A stretch of DNA of 51,568 bases from Roseicyclus sediminis (GTDB taxonomy: Bacteria > Pseudomonadota > Alphaproteobacteria > Rhodobacterales > Rhodobacteraceae), in the NCBI RefSeq assembly GCF_025515305.1, contig NZ_JAOPHT010000023.1:1-51568 (forward strand), given 5' to 3'. Below the pieces are notes generated by a model, which worked only from the letters and a program-made list of their open reading frames with translations, did no database searches and had not been told where the DNA came from. A program made the position numbers and the translations under genes. Positions 26,795-35,049 of this stretch are shown one piece after another; within the stretch, counting starts at the first letter, position 1; the number at the start of each line of letters is the position of its first letter.

Positions 26795-27430
26795 TCACGC
26801 GGGCGGGAAGGCCCGGCTCATCAAGTCGTAGGGGTGCTTCCAGCCGGGCGTGGCCGCGATGCGGGAGAGCCAGGCGTCGATCGCCGGGTAGTCCGCGCGA
26901 TCGAAGCTGAAGGGCTCCTCGTAGTAGAGGTATCCCGCGCAGGAGATATCGGCGCAGGTCAGGCCGTCGCCCACCAGCCAGTCGCGGGAGGCGACCTCGC
27001 CCTCGAGCACCTGCAGCGCGGCCTTCAGGCGTCCGGCCATGAACCCGATCACTTCCGCCGGCCGCTTGTCCTCGGGCAGGAAGTTCATCAGGAACCGCAA
27101 CGGACCGGCCACGCCCGAGACCTTCTGGTTGTCGAAGATCGTCCAGCGCAGGATCTCGCGGCGGGTCGCTGCGGAGTCGTCACCGCAGAGCTTGCCCGTC
27201 TCGTCCATCACCCAGTCCTGGATCACGCCCGACTGGGTCATGATCGTGCCGTCGGCGTCGAGGACGGGCACCTCACCCATCGGGTTCAGCGCCCGAAATT
27301 CCGGGCTGCGCGCCTCGCCGTTGAAGAAGTCGACGAAGCGCGGCGTCCAGTCGATCCCGGCCAGTTCCAGCGCCAGCGCCGCCTTGTAGGCATTGCCGCT
27401 TTCGCCGAAGCAATAAAGCGTGTTGGTCAT
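26795..27430 (-). CDS. Glutathione S-transferase family protein
   Basis: The 211-residue protein has a thioredoxin-like N-terminal domain (about 1-80) with NPMGEVPVLDADG, the cis-Pro glutathione-binding loop, and the usual helical C-terminal domain with DGLTCADISCAGYLY. Near the N-terminus the active-site region reads CFGESGNAYK, with Ser or Cys rather than Tyr as the likely thiol-activating residue. The ATG at 27430 follows GGGAGG and is preferred to the longer open frame. It is the first gene of the group running to the FadB-like gene. Its substrate is unknown. Confidence 0.85.
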   Translation of the reverse strand: MTNTLYCFGESGNAYKAALALELAGIDWTPRFVDFFNGEARSPEFRALNPMGEVPVLDADGTIMTQSGVIQDWVMDETGKLCGDDSAATRREILRWTIFDNQKVSGVAGPLRFLMNFLPEDKRPAEVIGFMAGRLKAALQVLEGEVASRDWLVGDGLTCADISCAGYLYYEEPFSFDRADYPAIDAWLSRIAATPGWKHPYDLMSRAFPPA

Positions 27431-27509
27431 GTTGGTCCGCCTCCCGTCGTCCCGTCCGGGGTTGCTGCCCCGACGAATGTGCGGCACGCCCGTGGGGGGT
27501 GCCGCAATT

Positions 27510-27715
27510 GCGTATTTGAAGAAAGATGAAGGCTCATAACCTCTCGTTAAGGTTAACGTGCCATCGTCAGGACGCGGTACAGGCTGGCGAGCCGATGACC
27601 GCGAAAGGTGAAGGCGCCCCTGCCGTTCAGTGCAGCGCTCCGCGACCTCCGGAGGTCAAGGGGAACACTCGGTCCGGCAGGGGCGCCGATCTCCTTCATC
27701 TTTCCTCAAATACGC
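27510..27715. repeat. Intergenic inverted-repeat element with nested palindromes
   Basis: Two 22-bp arms at 27510-27531 and 27694-27715 are inverted copies differing at one base (core GTATTTGARGAAAGATGAAG). Inside lie a perfect 13-bp inverted pair, GGCGCCCCTGCCG at 27613-27625 and its complement at 27675-27687, and a 14-bp palindrome GACCTCCGGAGGTC at 27644-27657. Another inverted half-site pair, CGTTAA and TTAACG, lies at 27545-27558. No coding sequence is seen in the 315-bp gap from 27431 to 27745. I recall arms of this kind near gene ends in other roseobacters. It may be an intergenic repeat family or a structured RNA. Confidence 0.6.
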
Positions 27716-27745
27716 ATCTCTTCCTTCTTCATCCCGTGTCGCCCT

Positions 27746-27958
27746 CTACCGTTTGCGCTCTTCCAGCTCGGAATTGAACAGGCGGATGCGGGCGATGAAC
27801 TTCTCTTCGTTGATGACGCTGCCCCAGTGCTCGAACACGAAGGACAGGAATTCGCCCTCGTCGAGACCGGCCTCCTCGGCGAGGCGGCGAAGACGGCGGT
27901 AGCCGTCCTCGCTCATCGCGATGTTGGGGCGACGGGTCAGGCGCAGGCGCTTGGGCAT
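27746..27958 (-). CDS. Small ribbon-helix-helix-like protein
   Basis: The 70-residue protein is strongly basic at its start, followed by a strand-like PNIAMS and two helices (EDGYRRLRRLAEEAG and DEGEFLSFVFEHW), which fits the ribbon-helix-helix DNA-binding fold. A basic helical tail follows. Its ATG overlaps the stop of the acyl-CoA dehydrogenase gene as ATGA, so it is co-translated with a metabolic enzyme. It may regulate the operon; the RHH call rests on pattern only. It ends just before the inverted-repeat element. Confidence 0.65.
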   Translation of the reverse strand: MPKRLRLTRRPNIAMSEDGYRRLRRLAEEAGLDEGEFLSFVFEHWGSVINEEKFIARIRLFNSELEERKR

Positions 27959-29733
27959 CAGAAGTTCGCCGCGTCGAGCGCCATGACCGGGCCCGCGCCC
28001 GACTGGATGCGCGCGAGATGGGTCGCCGTCATCGGCAGCTGCCGTGCCATGTAGAAGCGCGCTGTGGCGAGCTTGGTCTCGTGGAAGACCGGGTCGTCGG
28101 TGCCATCGGCCAGCGCCTGCAGCGAGGCGCGCGCCATCCGCGCCCACATCAGCCCGAGGCAGACATGCCCGAAGAGGTGCATGAAATCGGTCGACCCGGC
28201 GAGCGCGTTGTTGGGATTCTTCATGCCTTCCTGCATGAAGTACATGCCCGCCGCCTGCAGGTCCTTCGAGGCGCGTTTCAGCGGCTCGAGGAACTCGGCC
28301 ATGCCGTCGACCTCGGCGTTCTCCTTCGCGAAGCCCTTCACGAGGTCGAAGAAGGCCATGACGTACTTGCCGCCGTCCTGGGTCAGCTTGCGTCCCACGA
28401 GATCCAGCGCCTGCACGCCGTTGGCGCCCTCGTAGATCATCGCGATCCGGGCGTCGCGGGTGAACTGCGACATGCCCCATTCCTCGATATAGCCATGCCC
28501 GCCGTAGACCTGCTGGGCCTGCACGGTCATGTCGTAGCCCTTGTCGGTCAGGAAGCCCTTGATGACGGGGGTCAGGAGCGACACGAGCCCGTCGGCATCG
28601 GCGTCCTTCTCGCGGTGGGCGCGGTCGATCAGGGTCGAGCCCCACAGGAGGAAGGCGCGTGCCGCCTCGACGAAGCTTTTCTGCTCCATCAGGTTGCGCC
28701 GGATGTCGGGGTGCACGATCAGCGGATCGGCCGGCCCGTCGGGGTTCTTCGGCCCGGTGATGTCGCGGCCCTGCAGCCGGTCGCGGGCGTAGTCGAGCGC
28801 GTTCTGGAAGGCGACGGCGGCCTGTGCCAGGCCCTGCATGCCGACGCCGAGACGGGCCTCGTTCATCATGGTGAACATCGCGCGCATGCCCTTGTGCGCC
28901 TCGCCCAGCAGCCAGCCCGTGGCGCCGTCGTAGTTCATCACGCAGGTCGAGTTGCCGTGGATGCCCATCTTCTCCTCGATCTTGCCGCAGGCGACGCCGT
29001 TGCGCGCGCCCAGGCTGCCGTCCGCGTTCACCAGGAACTTCGGCACGATGAAGAGCGACACGCCCTTGATGCCCTCGGGTCCGCCCGGGATCTTGGCCAG
29101 CACGAGGTGGATGATGTTCTCGGCCATGTCGTGCTCGCCCGCCGAGATGAAGATCTTCTGGCCGGTGATGCGGTAGGTGCCGTCGCCCTGGGGCTCGGCC
29201 TTGGTGCGCATCAGTCCCAGATCCGTGCCGCAATGGGGCTCGGTCAGGTTCATCGTGCCGGTCCATTCGCAGGACACCATCTTCGGCAGGAACGTCGCTT
29301 TCTGGTCCTCCGAGCCGTGGGTCAGGATGGCCGAGGCCGCGCCATGGGTCAGGCCCTGGTACATCGTGAAGGCCTGGTTGGCGGACGAGAACATCTCGCC
29401 GACGGCAGTGTTCATGATGTAGGGCAGGCCCATGCCGCCGAACTCGGTCGGCATGTCGATCCCGGGCCAGCCGCCGTCCTTCATCTGCGCGAAGGCGTCC
29501 TTGAAGCCATCGGGGGTGTAGACCACGCCGTTCTCCATCCGGCAGCCCTGGGCGTCGCCCACGGCGTTGAGCGGGGCCAGCACCTCGGCGCTGATCTTGC
29601 CGGCTTCCTCGAGGATCGCGGCGGTGAAGTCGCGGTCCAGCTCGTCGTACCCGGCGATGCCGGCGTCGGTGATCTTGAGCACGTCGTGCAGGATGAACTG
29701 CATGTCCTTCGTCGGAGCGGTGTAACTCGGCAT
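27958..29733 (-). CDS. Acyl-CoA dehydrogenase, DmdC-like
   Basis: The 591-residue protein is the long acyl-CoA dehydrogenase type with an extra C-terminal helical domain (about 465-591). FAD and substrate motifs are [13 protein letters not shown] near 161-173 and FISAGEHDM. The catalytic base is Glu435 in [12 protein letters not shown]. Length and Glu position match DmdC, 3-methylmercaptopropionyl-CoA dehydrogenase, which forms methylthioacryloyl-CoA in DMSP degradation. Roseobacters carry several such paralogs, and some act on ordinary fatty acyl-CoA. With FadA- and FadB-like genes nearby, general beta-oxidation is an equally good reading. The ATG at 29733 is preceded by GGGAGAA. Confidence 0.88.
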   Translation of the reverse strand: MPSYTAPTKDMQFILHDVLKITDAGIAGYDELDRDFTAAILEEAGKISAEVLAPLNAVGDAQGCRMENGVVYTPDGFKDAFAQMKDGGWPGIDMPTEFGGMGLPYIMNTAVGEMFSSANQAFTMYQGLTHGAASAILTHGSEDQKATFLPKMVSCEWTGTMNLTEPHCGTDLGLMRTKAEPQGDGTYRITGQKIFISAGEHDMAENIIHLVLAKIPGGPEGIKGVSLFIVPKFLVNADGSLGARNGVACGKIEEKMGIHGNSTCVMNYDGATGWLLGEAHKGMRAMFTMMNEARLGVGMQGLAQAAVAFQNALDYARDRLQGRDITGPKNPDGPADPLIVHPDIRRNLMEQKSFVEAARAFLLWGSTLIDRAHREKDADADGLVSLLTPVIKGFLTDKGYDMTVQAQQVYGGHGYIEEWGMSQFTRDARIAMIYEGANGVQALDLVGRKLTQDGGKYVMAFFDLVKGFAKENAEVDGMAEFLEPLKRASKDLQAAGMYFMQEGMKNPNNALAGSTDFMHLFGHVCLGLMWARMARASLQALADGTDDPVFHETKLATARFYMARQLPMTATHLARIQSGAGPVMALDAANF

Positions 29734-29772
29734 GTTCTCGATTCTCCCGTCTGTCCACGCCCTTGGGCGCGC

Positions 29773-30174
29773 TTACTCCGCCGCGTCGCGGACGCGGCCG
29801 GCCGAGGAGAGCATGTCCTCGACGATGTCCATCTGGTTCTTCAGGTCGTCGATCGCCTGCGTCAGCTCGGTGCGGCGGCGCTCCATGTCGACCAGCCGCT
29901 CGCGCGCGACGTCGAGGGTGGCGGCCAGCTGCATCGCCTGCCGGTCGCCGGGCGAATAGAGATCGAGAAGCTGGCGGATCTCCTCGAGCGAGAAACCGAA
30001 GCGCTTGCCGCGCAGGATCAGTTTCAGGCGGCCACGATCGCGGCGCGTGAACAGGCGCTTCTGTCCGTCGCGGATCGGGAAAAGAAGCTCCTTGGCCTCG
30101 TAGAATCTCAGCGTGCGGGGCGTGACGTCGAACGCGTCGCACATCTCGCGGATGGTCATCGTCTCTTCGGTCAT
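29773..30174 (-). CDS. MerR-family regulator, copy 1
   Basis: The 133-residue protein has the MerR winged helix at about 7-75 (FDVTPRTLRFYEAKELLFP) and the conserved stretch LILRGKRFGFSLEEIRQLLDLY, then a long coiled-coil dimerisation helix (about 85-125). No cysteine-rich metal site is seen, so a metabolite or no effector is likely. ATG 30174 is preferred; 30159 is possible. It lies 39 bp upstream of the DmdC-like gene and probably controls it. MerR-type regulators of acyl-CoA genes (LiuR-like) are known in proteobacteria. Confidence 0.85.
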   Translation of the reverse strand: MTEETMTIREMCDAFDVTPRTLRFYEAKELLFPIRDGQKRLFTRRDRGRLKLILRGKRFGFSLEEIRQLLDLYSPGDRQAMQLAATLDVARERLVDMERRRTELTQAIDDLKNQMDIVEDMLSSAGRVRDAAE

Positions 30175-30255
30175 GTCGGTGTCCAAATCGGAATCCTCGG
30201 TCCGGGTGGCAGGGTATTTGCCGACGCGAACGCCATGATTCAAGACAAGATGACG

Positions 30256-30265
30256 TTTACGTAAA
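30256..30265. promoter_or_regulatory. Palindrome TTTACGTAAA, likely MerR operator
   Basis: The 10-bp palindrome TTTACGTAAA lies 81 bp upstream of the first MerR gene and 56 bp after the stop of the second, within a longer AT-rich, partly symmetrical stretch from TGACG at 30251 to CGTCA at 30280. It is the only strong dyad in this gap. MerR-type regulators bind dyads overlapping promoters. Which of the two MerR proteins would bind is unknown. Confidence 0.5.
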
Positions 30266-30321
30266 GAGAACGTTGCGTCACTTTGAGGGCGCGCCGCGCC
30301 TGGCCTTCGGGGAGGGCCGTC

Positions 30322-30693
30322 TCAGGCCCTGCTGTCGGCCGTGGCCGTGCGCAGGGCTTCCAGTTCGGAGATGATCTCGTCCAGTTCGCGCCGCCGGTCG
30401 CGAAGCTCCTCGAGCTGCCGGTCCGCCATCTTCAGCCAGACCTCGCGCTGGATGCTGCCTTCGGGATCGCGGTCGTAGAGCTCCAGCCATTGGCGGATCT
30501 CCTCGAGGCTGAAGCCGAAGCGGCGGCCGCGCAGGATCAGGGTCATGCGCGCGATCTCGCGGGCGCCGTAGTAACGCGCGCGGCCCTCGCGCTCGGGGGC
30601 GAGCAGCTCGATGTATTCGTAGTGGCGCAGCGTGCGGGGCGTCACGTCGAAGCGCGCGCACATCGCCTTGAAATCCAGCCGCTCCTCGGACAT
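30322..30693 (-). CDS. MerR-family regulator, copy 2
   Basis: The 123-residue protein is a close paralog of copy 1: both have an FDVTPRTLR helix and LILRGxRFGFSLEEIRQ, then a coiled coil. Effector cysteines are absent. The ATG at 30693 (MSEERLDF) gives the same N-terminal length as copy 1; the longer open frame upstream has no family similarity. It is divergent from the hotdog thioesterase gene at 30842, with a 148-bp gap, and lies upstream of copy 1 on the same strand. Local duplication is inferred. Confidence 0.83.
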   Translation of the reverse strand: MSEERLDFKAMCARFDVTPRTLRHYEYIELLAPEREGRARYYGAREIARMTLILRGRRFGFSLEEIRQWLELYDRDPEGSIQREVWLKMADRQLEELRDRRRELDEIISELEALRTATADSRA

Positions 30694-30841
30694 TGCCTGC
30701 ACTCGTTTCCATCCCTGGCGACCCAAGGCTAGCACCCCGTCCGGGCCCCTGCCAAGAAGCCGGCGCGCCGTCACGTTCCGCTTGCGCCTCCCGGCGCGCG
30801 GCGCGATGTCTTGGGAAAGACGCGAACCAGGGACGGACGGC

Positions 30842-31318
30842 ATGGCGGGCGAGGGTTCCGACACCCCGGAGACGGGCGGCGACGAGAAAGCGCGGATCGC
30901 GCGGCAATTCATCGAGGCGATTCCCTTCTCGAAGGCTCTGGGAATGCGCCTGGAAGAGATGGGAGACGGCGTGGCCGTGATCTCCATGCCTTACGAGACC
31001 GCGCTGGTGGGCGAGCCGAGGACCGGCGTCATCCATGGCGGGGCGGTCTCGGCGCTCATGGACACCTGCGGGGGCGCGGCGGTGATGTGCCACCCCGATG
31101 CCGTTTCGGCCACCGCCACGATCGACCTCAGGATCGACTACATGCGCCCCGCCACGGCGGGCGAGCGGATCACGGCGCGGGCGGTATGCTACCACGTCAC
31201 GCGGTCGGTCGCCTTCGTCCGGGCGGAAGCCTGGGACGCGGATGAAGGGCTGCCGGTGGCCGCAGCGACGGGGGCCTTCACCGTGCAGCGCCAGAGCGGC
31301 GGGGAGGGCGGAAAATGA
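30842..31318 (+). CDS. Hotdog thioesterase, PaaI-like, first of pair
   Basis: The 158-residue protein has the hotdog-fold signature VIHGGAVSALMDTCGGAA near 60-77 and the strand TATIDLRIDYMRPA near 86-99. It should hydrolyse acyl-CoA esters in the cytoplasm, and the chain length is unknown. The ATG at 30842 has an AGGGACGG stretch upstream. Its stop overlaps the next gene as ATGA. It is divergent from the second MerR gene, whose promoter region it shares. Confidence 0.85.
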   Translation: MAGEGSDTPETGGDEKARIARQFIEAIPFSKALGMRLEEMGDGVAVISMPYETALVGEPRTGVIHGGAVSALMDTCGGAAVMCHPDAVSATATIDLRIDYMRPATAGERITARAVCYHVTRSVAFVRAEAWDADEGLPVAAATGAFTVQRQSGGEGGK

Positions 31319-31836
31319 GCCTGCGCCGCCCGCCCGAACCCGTGCACCTCGTCAAGCAGCGCCGCGACCGGGCGCTTGCCGCGCTGACGGAGGGTGTTCC
31401 CTATGTCGGGTTCATGGGAATCCGCTTCGACCGGCGCGGCGACGAGCTGACGGCGGTCATGCCCTATGACGAGAAGCTGATCGGCAACCCAACCCTGCCG
31501 GCGCTTCATGGCGGGGCCATCGCCTCCTTCCTCGAAGTGGCCGCGATCGTCGAATTGTCGTTCCAGATGCTCTGGGACGAGATCGAAAGCGGCGATCTCG
31601 ACGTCGAGGCGCTGGGCCCGGATGCGCTGCCGCGTCTGCCAAAGACCATCGACTTCACGGTCGATTACCTGCGCTCGGGGCTGCCGCGGGACGCCTATGC
31701 TCGGGCGCGGGTCAATCGCTCGGGACGGCGCTATGCCAGCGTCCACGTCGAGGCCTGGCAGGATAACCGACAGCGGCTCTTTGCCCAGGCGACGGGGCAT
31801 TTCCTGATGCCGGTTCGGGACGGCGGCGAGGGGTGA
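31315..31836 (+). CDS. Hotdog thioesterase-like protein, second of pair
   Basis: The 173-residue protein has the same fold signature (LHGGAIASFLEVAAIV near 63-78) and the strand KTIDFTVDYLRSG, but is only distantly similar to its neighbour. It carries a longer N-terminal extension and an insertion after the central helix (about 88-104). The pair may form a heteromeric hotdog enzyme. It overlaps both neighbours by four bases (ATGA upstream, GTGA downstream), so translation is coupled through all three genes. Confidence 0.8.
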   Translation: MSLRRPPEPVHLVKQRRDRALAALTEGVPYVGFMGIRFDRRGDELTAVMPYDEKLIGNPTLPALHGGAIASFLEVAAIVELSFQMLWDEIESGDLDVEALGPDALPRLPKTIDFTVDYLRSGLPRDAYARARVNRSGRRYASVHVEAWQDNRQRLFAQATGHFLMPVRDGGEG

Positions 31837-33167
31837 GCGCGGCCGGCCAGACCATCGTCGAGCCCGCACCGCTCAGCCATGCCCGCGTGCTGAAAATCGC
31901 GGTGCCGGTCGTGATCTCGAACGCGACAGCGCCCCTTCTGGGCATCGTCGACACCGCCGTCGTCGGCCAGATCGGCGATCCGGTCCCGATCGGCGCCGTG
32001 GGCCTCGGCGCGGTCATCCTGACCTCGGTCTACTGGGCCTTCGGCTTTCTGCGCATGGGCACCGTGGGCCTCGCCGCTCAGGCGTTGGGCGCACGGGACG
32101 GCGCCGAGGTGGCGGCGCTGCTGACGCGCGTCCTGATGATCGGGGCGGGGGCCGGTCTTGCGCTCATCTTGCTGCAGGTCCCGCTCTTCGCCGCCGCGCT
32201 GTGGCTGTCGCCGGCAAGCGAGGAGGTTGAGGCGCTGGTCTCGACATATCTCTCGATCCGCGTCTTCTCCGCGCCCGCGGCCATCGCGATCTACGGCATC
32301 ACCGGCTGGCTGATCGCACAGGAGCGGACGGGCGCAGTCCTCGCGCTGCAGGTGCTGCAGAACGGCCTCAACATCGCCCTCTCGGCCTTTCTTGTCCTCG
32401 GTCTCGACCTGGGGGTCGCGGGTGTCGCCTGGGGCACCTTCGTCGCGGAATGGAGCGGCCTCGCGCTGGGCCTCTGGCTCTGCCGCCGCGCCTTCGCGGT
32501 GCCCGCGTGGCGCGACTGGGAGCGGGTCTTCGACAAGGTGAAGCTCTGGCGCATGGCGGCGGTGAACGTGGATATCCTGATCCGCTCGCTCCTTCTGCTC
32601 GCGGGTTTCACCTCGTTCCTCTTCCTCGCCTCGGATTTCGGCGACGTGACGCTCGCCGCCAACCAGGTCCTGATCCAGTTCGTCTACGTCACGGCCCACG
32701 CGCTGGACGGCTTCGCCTTCGCCGCCGAGGCGCTGGTCGGACAGGCCATGGGCGCGCGGGCGGCGGCAAGGCTCCGGCGCGCGGCCATCCTGACGAGCAT
32801 CTGGGGCCTCGGTGTCTGCACGCTCATGGCGCTGATGTTCCTGACCGCGGGCGGCGTCTTCATCGACCTCATGACAACGGCCGAGGGGGTGCGGGCGGCG
32901 GCGCGCGACTACCTGCCATGGATGGTGGCCGGGCCGCTTGCCGGCTGGGCGTCGTGGATGCTCGACGGCATCTTCATCGGCGCCACGCGGACGCGGGACA
33001 TGCGCAACATGATGGCCGTCAGCTTCGCGGGGTATGTGGTGATGGTGGCCCTGCTGGTGCCCGTTTGGGGCAATCACGGGCTCTGGGCGGCGCTTGTCGG
33101 ATTCTTCGTGCTGCGCGGCGTGACGCTCGCCTTCCGATACCCCGCGCTCGAACGCGCGGCCGCGTGA
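31833..33167 (+). CDS. MATE-family efflux transporter, DinF-like
   Basis: The 444-residue protein has about twelve hydrophobic segments in two related halves, as in MATE antiporters driven by Na+ or H+. The first half opens with IAVPVVISNATAPLLGIVDTAVVGQ, the usual MATE helix 1, followed by AVGLGAVILTSVYW. A corresponding VNVDILIRSLLLL start marks the second half. The start is a GTG at 31833 overlapping the upstream stop. Coupling to two thioesterases is unusual; export of an acyl-derived or toxic acid is possible, but the substrate is not evident. Confidence 0.88.
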   Translation: MSAAGQTIVEPAPLSHARVLKIAVPVVISNATAPLLGIVDTAVVGQIGDPVPIGAVGLGAVILTSVYWAFGFLRMGTVGLAAQALGARDGAEVAALLTRVLMIGAGAGLALILLQVPLFAAALWLSPASEEVEALVSTYLSIRVFSAPAAIAIYGITGWLIAQERTGAVLALQVLQNGLNIALSAFLVLGLDLGVAGVAWGTFVAEWSGLALGLWLCRRAFAVPAWRDWERVFDKVKLWRMAAVNVDILIRSLLLLAGFTSFLFLASDFGDVTLAANQVLIQFVYVTAHALDGFAFAAEALVGQAMGARAAARLRRAAILTSIWGLGVCTLMALMFLTAGGVFIDLMTTAEGVRAAARDYLPWMVAGPLAGWASWMLDGIFIGATRTRDMRNMMAVSFAGYVVMVALLVPVWGNHGLWAALVGFFVLRGVTLAFRYPALERAAA

Positions 33168-33195
33168 GGTCGGAGGTGCCGGCTTTACCGGGTTT

Positions 33196-33537
33196 CTAGA
33201 GAAGGTCGAGGATCGCCTCGGGCGGCCGCCCGATCACCGCGCGCACGCCGTCGTCGAGGATCGGCCTCTCGATCAGTACCGGGTGCGCGGCCATCGCGGC
33301 CACCAGCGCCGCCTCGTCCGCGTCCGCGAGCCCGAGGTCGCGAAAGGTGGCCTCCTTCCGACGCACGAGCCCGCCGGCCGGGACCCCGACGCGGGCCAGA
33401 ATCCCGCGGAGTTCCGCCTCCGTCGGCGGCGTCTTGAGGTATAGCCGCAGCTCCGGCGCCACGCCGCGCGCCTGCAGGAGCGCCAGCGCCTCCCGCGATT
33501 TCGAGCAACGCGGATTGTGCCACAGCGTCAGAGCCAT
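33196..33537 (-). CDS. ArsC/Spx-family reductase
   Basis: The 113-residue protein has the thioredoxin-like ArsC fold: the N-terminal [11 protein letters not shown] with the catalytic Cys11 and the C-terminal [17 protein letters not shown]. Glutaredoxin-coupled arsenate reductases have this form, although members of the same family also act without arsenate (YfgD type). No arsenic transporter or ArsR gene is nearby, so arsenate reduction is not certain. It overlaps the end of pyrD by 10 bp and converges with the MATE gene. Confidence 0.85.
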   Translation of the reverse strand: MALTLWHNPRCSKSREALALLQARGVAPELRLYLKTPPTEAELRGILARVGVPAGGLVRRKEATFRDLGLADADEAALVAAMAAHPVLIERPILDDGVRAVIGRPPEAILDLL

Positions 33538-34577
33538 TCGTCCACCCCGGTTCCCGTGACCTCCGCCACGCTCTGCCCATCCCCGGCGAGCCGCGCGTCC
33601 AGCCCCTCCGCGATCCGGGCGCCCAGCGTGATCCCGCCATAGACCAGCCCGGTATAGAGCTGGATCGCCGTCGCGCCCGCCCGAAGCTTGGCCATCGCCT
33701 GGTCCACGCTCGCCACGCCTCCGACCCCGATCAGGGGCATCCGGCCCTCGGTAAGCCTGTAAAGCTGCGCCAGAACCCGCGTGCTCTTCTCGAAAAGCGG
33801 CTGGCCCGAAAGTCCGCCCGCCTCGTCCCGGTGGTGCGAGGTCAGGCCTTCGCGCGAAAGCGTGGTGTTCGTGGCAATGATCCCGGCGATCCCGCTCGAC
33901 GCCGCGACTTCGGCGATCTCGGCCAGCGCCTCATGCTCGAGGTCCGGCGCGATCTTCAGGAAGATGGCGATCGGCCGGGGCAGGGCGGCGTTTGCCTCCA
34001 TCACGCCGGCCAGCAGCCGTTCCAGCGCCGCGCGCCCCTGCAATTCGCGCAGCCGCTCGGTATTGGGGGAAGAGACATTGACCGTCGCGAAGTCGAGATG
34101 CGGCCCGCAGCGCGCGAGCACCCGCACAAAGTCGTCGGCGCGGTCCGGGCTGTCCTTGTTGGCGCCGAGGTTCAGGCCCAGGGGCACGGTGCGCGGGGCT
34201 TCGGCGAGGCGGCCGGCGATCACCTCCATCCCCTCGTTGTTGAAGCCGAACCGGTTGATCGCGGCGGCGTCGGGCGTCAGCCGGAAGAGCCGTGGCCGCG
34301 CATTGCCCTCCTGGGCGCGCGGGGTCACGCCGCCCACCTCGATGAAGCCGAAGCCCGCACGGCTGAGCGGCAGGATCGCCTCGGCATTCTTGTCGAACCC
34401 GGCAGCGAGGCCCACGGGGTTGGGCAGGTCCATGCCCGCCAGCCGCACGGCGAGCCTCGGCGAGGTGACGGGCCCCTTCAGCGGCAGCATCCCGGTTTTC
34501 AGCGCGGCCAGCGCCAGCGCGTGGGCCCGCTCGGGATCCATCCGGCGCATCACCGAAAGGCCAAAGCGCTCCCACAT
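33528..34577 (-). CDS. pyrD: Dihydroorotate dehydrogenase (quinone), class 2
   Basis: PyrD oxidises dihydroorotate to orotate in pyrimidine synthesis and passes electrons to quinone at the inner membrane. The 349-residue protein has the class 2 N-terminal amphipathic extension (about 1-40). FMN and substrate motifs are [10 protein letters not shown] near 59-68, [14 protein letters not shown] near 83-96, [18 protein letters not shown] with the catalytic Ser, and the C-terminal phosphate loop IGVGGVAS. It lies 3 bp after a DUF952 gene and overlaps arsC. Confidence 0.96.
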   Translation of the reverse strand: MWERFGLSVMRRMDPERAHALALAALKTGMLPLKGPVTSPRLAVRLAGMDLPNPVGLAAGFDKNAEAILPLSRAGFGFIEVGGVTPRAQEGNARPRLFRLTPDAAAINRFGFNNEGMEVIAGRLAEAPRTVPLGLNLGANKDSPDRADDFVRVLARCGPHLDFATVNVSSPNTERLRELQGRAALERLLAGVMEANAALPRPIAIFLKIAPDLEHEALAEIAEVAASSGIAGIIATNTTLSREGLTSHHRDEAGGLSGQPLFEKSTRVLAQLYRLTEGRMPLIGVGGVASVDQAMAKLRAGATAIQLYTGLVYGGITLGARIAEGLDARLAGDGQSVAEVTGTGVDEWL

Positions 34578-34580
34578 GGC

Positions 34581-34916
34581 TCAGAGCCCCTCGGGGAAGA
34601 CGTGCGCGCCGTCCCGCAGCGGCAGGGGCGCGTGCCAGGTCACGTCGGTGCGCCGAAGCGGACCGTAGAGATGCGGGAAGAGTGCGCCGCCGCGCGAGGG
34701 TTCCCATTTCAGGGAGGGCCCGAGCGCCTCGGCCTCGAAGGCGGCGAGGATCAGATCGTCCGCGCCCGCGAAATGGCGGGCGGCCGTTTCAGCCACCTGT
34801 TCGGCGGTCGAGAAGTGGATGAACCCGTCCGCGACATCGACGGGCGCGCCCGCCGTCTCGCCGAGGCGGTCCAGCTCTTCCCATTCGGAGGCGCGGAGGA
34901 TCTTGTAGATGTGCAT
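34581..34916 (-). CDS. DUF952 protein
   Basis: The 111-residue protein matches the DUF952 pattern: an N-terminal IYKILRASEW, then DGFIHFSTAEQVAETAARHF, ending in FPHLYGPL. The family is small and cytoplasmic, with a fold related to ADP-ribosyltransferase-like proteins; no function has been firmly assigned. It starts at ATG 34916, 3 bp upstream of pyrD, and is divergent from the 5'-nucleotidase gene. Confidence 0.85.
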   Translation of the reverse strand: MHIYKILRASEWEELDRLGETAGAPVDVADGFIHFSTAEQVAETAARHFAGADDLILAAFEAEALGPSLKWEPSRGGALFPHLYGPLRRTDVTWHAPLPLRDGAHVFPEGL

Positions 34917-34967
34917 GAGCGCTCACTTGACGCGCCCATGCCGTGGCGTCAAGGGCCGCGCGTACCC

Positions 34968-34985
34968 GTTACATCGCCGTCACAT
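34968..34985 (+). promoter_or_regulatory. Pho-box-like tandem repeat
   Basis: GTTACAT at 34968-34974 and GTCACAT at 34979-34985 are near-identical heptamers with 11-bp spacing, like the two halves of a PhoB site. They lie 64 bp upstream of a secreted 5'-nucleotidase, a class often controlled by phosphate starvation. The match to the enterobacterial consensus is partial, so PhoB control is a suggestion. Confidence 0.4.
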
Positions 34986-35049
34986 CCGCGCTTTACTTGG
35001 AGACCGCGGCCCGCCAATCTGGCGGCCGTCCAACACATACGGGAGAGCA

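Noticed and set aside
27545-27558. CGTTAAGGTTAACG considered as a CtrA site
   Set aside because: CtrA sites have TTAA halves spaced by seven bases; here the spacing is two. Kept only as part of the inverted-repeat element.
28018-30264. 748-codon plus-strand frame opposite the DmdC-like and MerR genes
   Set aside because: It spans several real genes on the other strand and has shadow-type composition.
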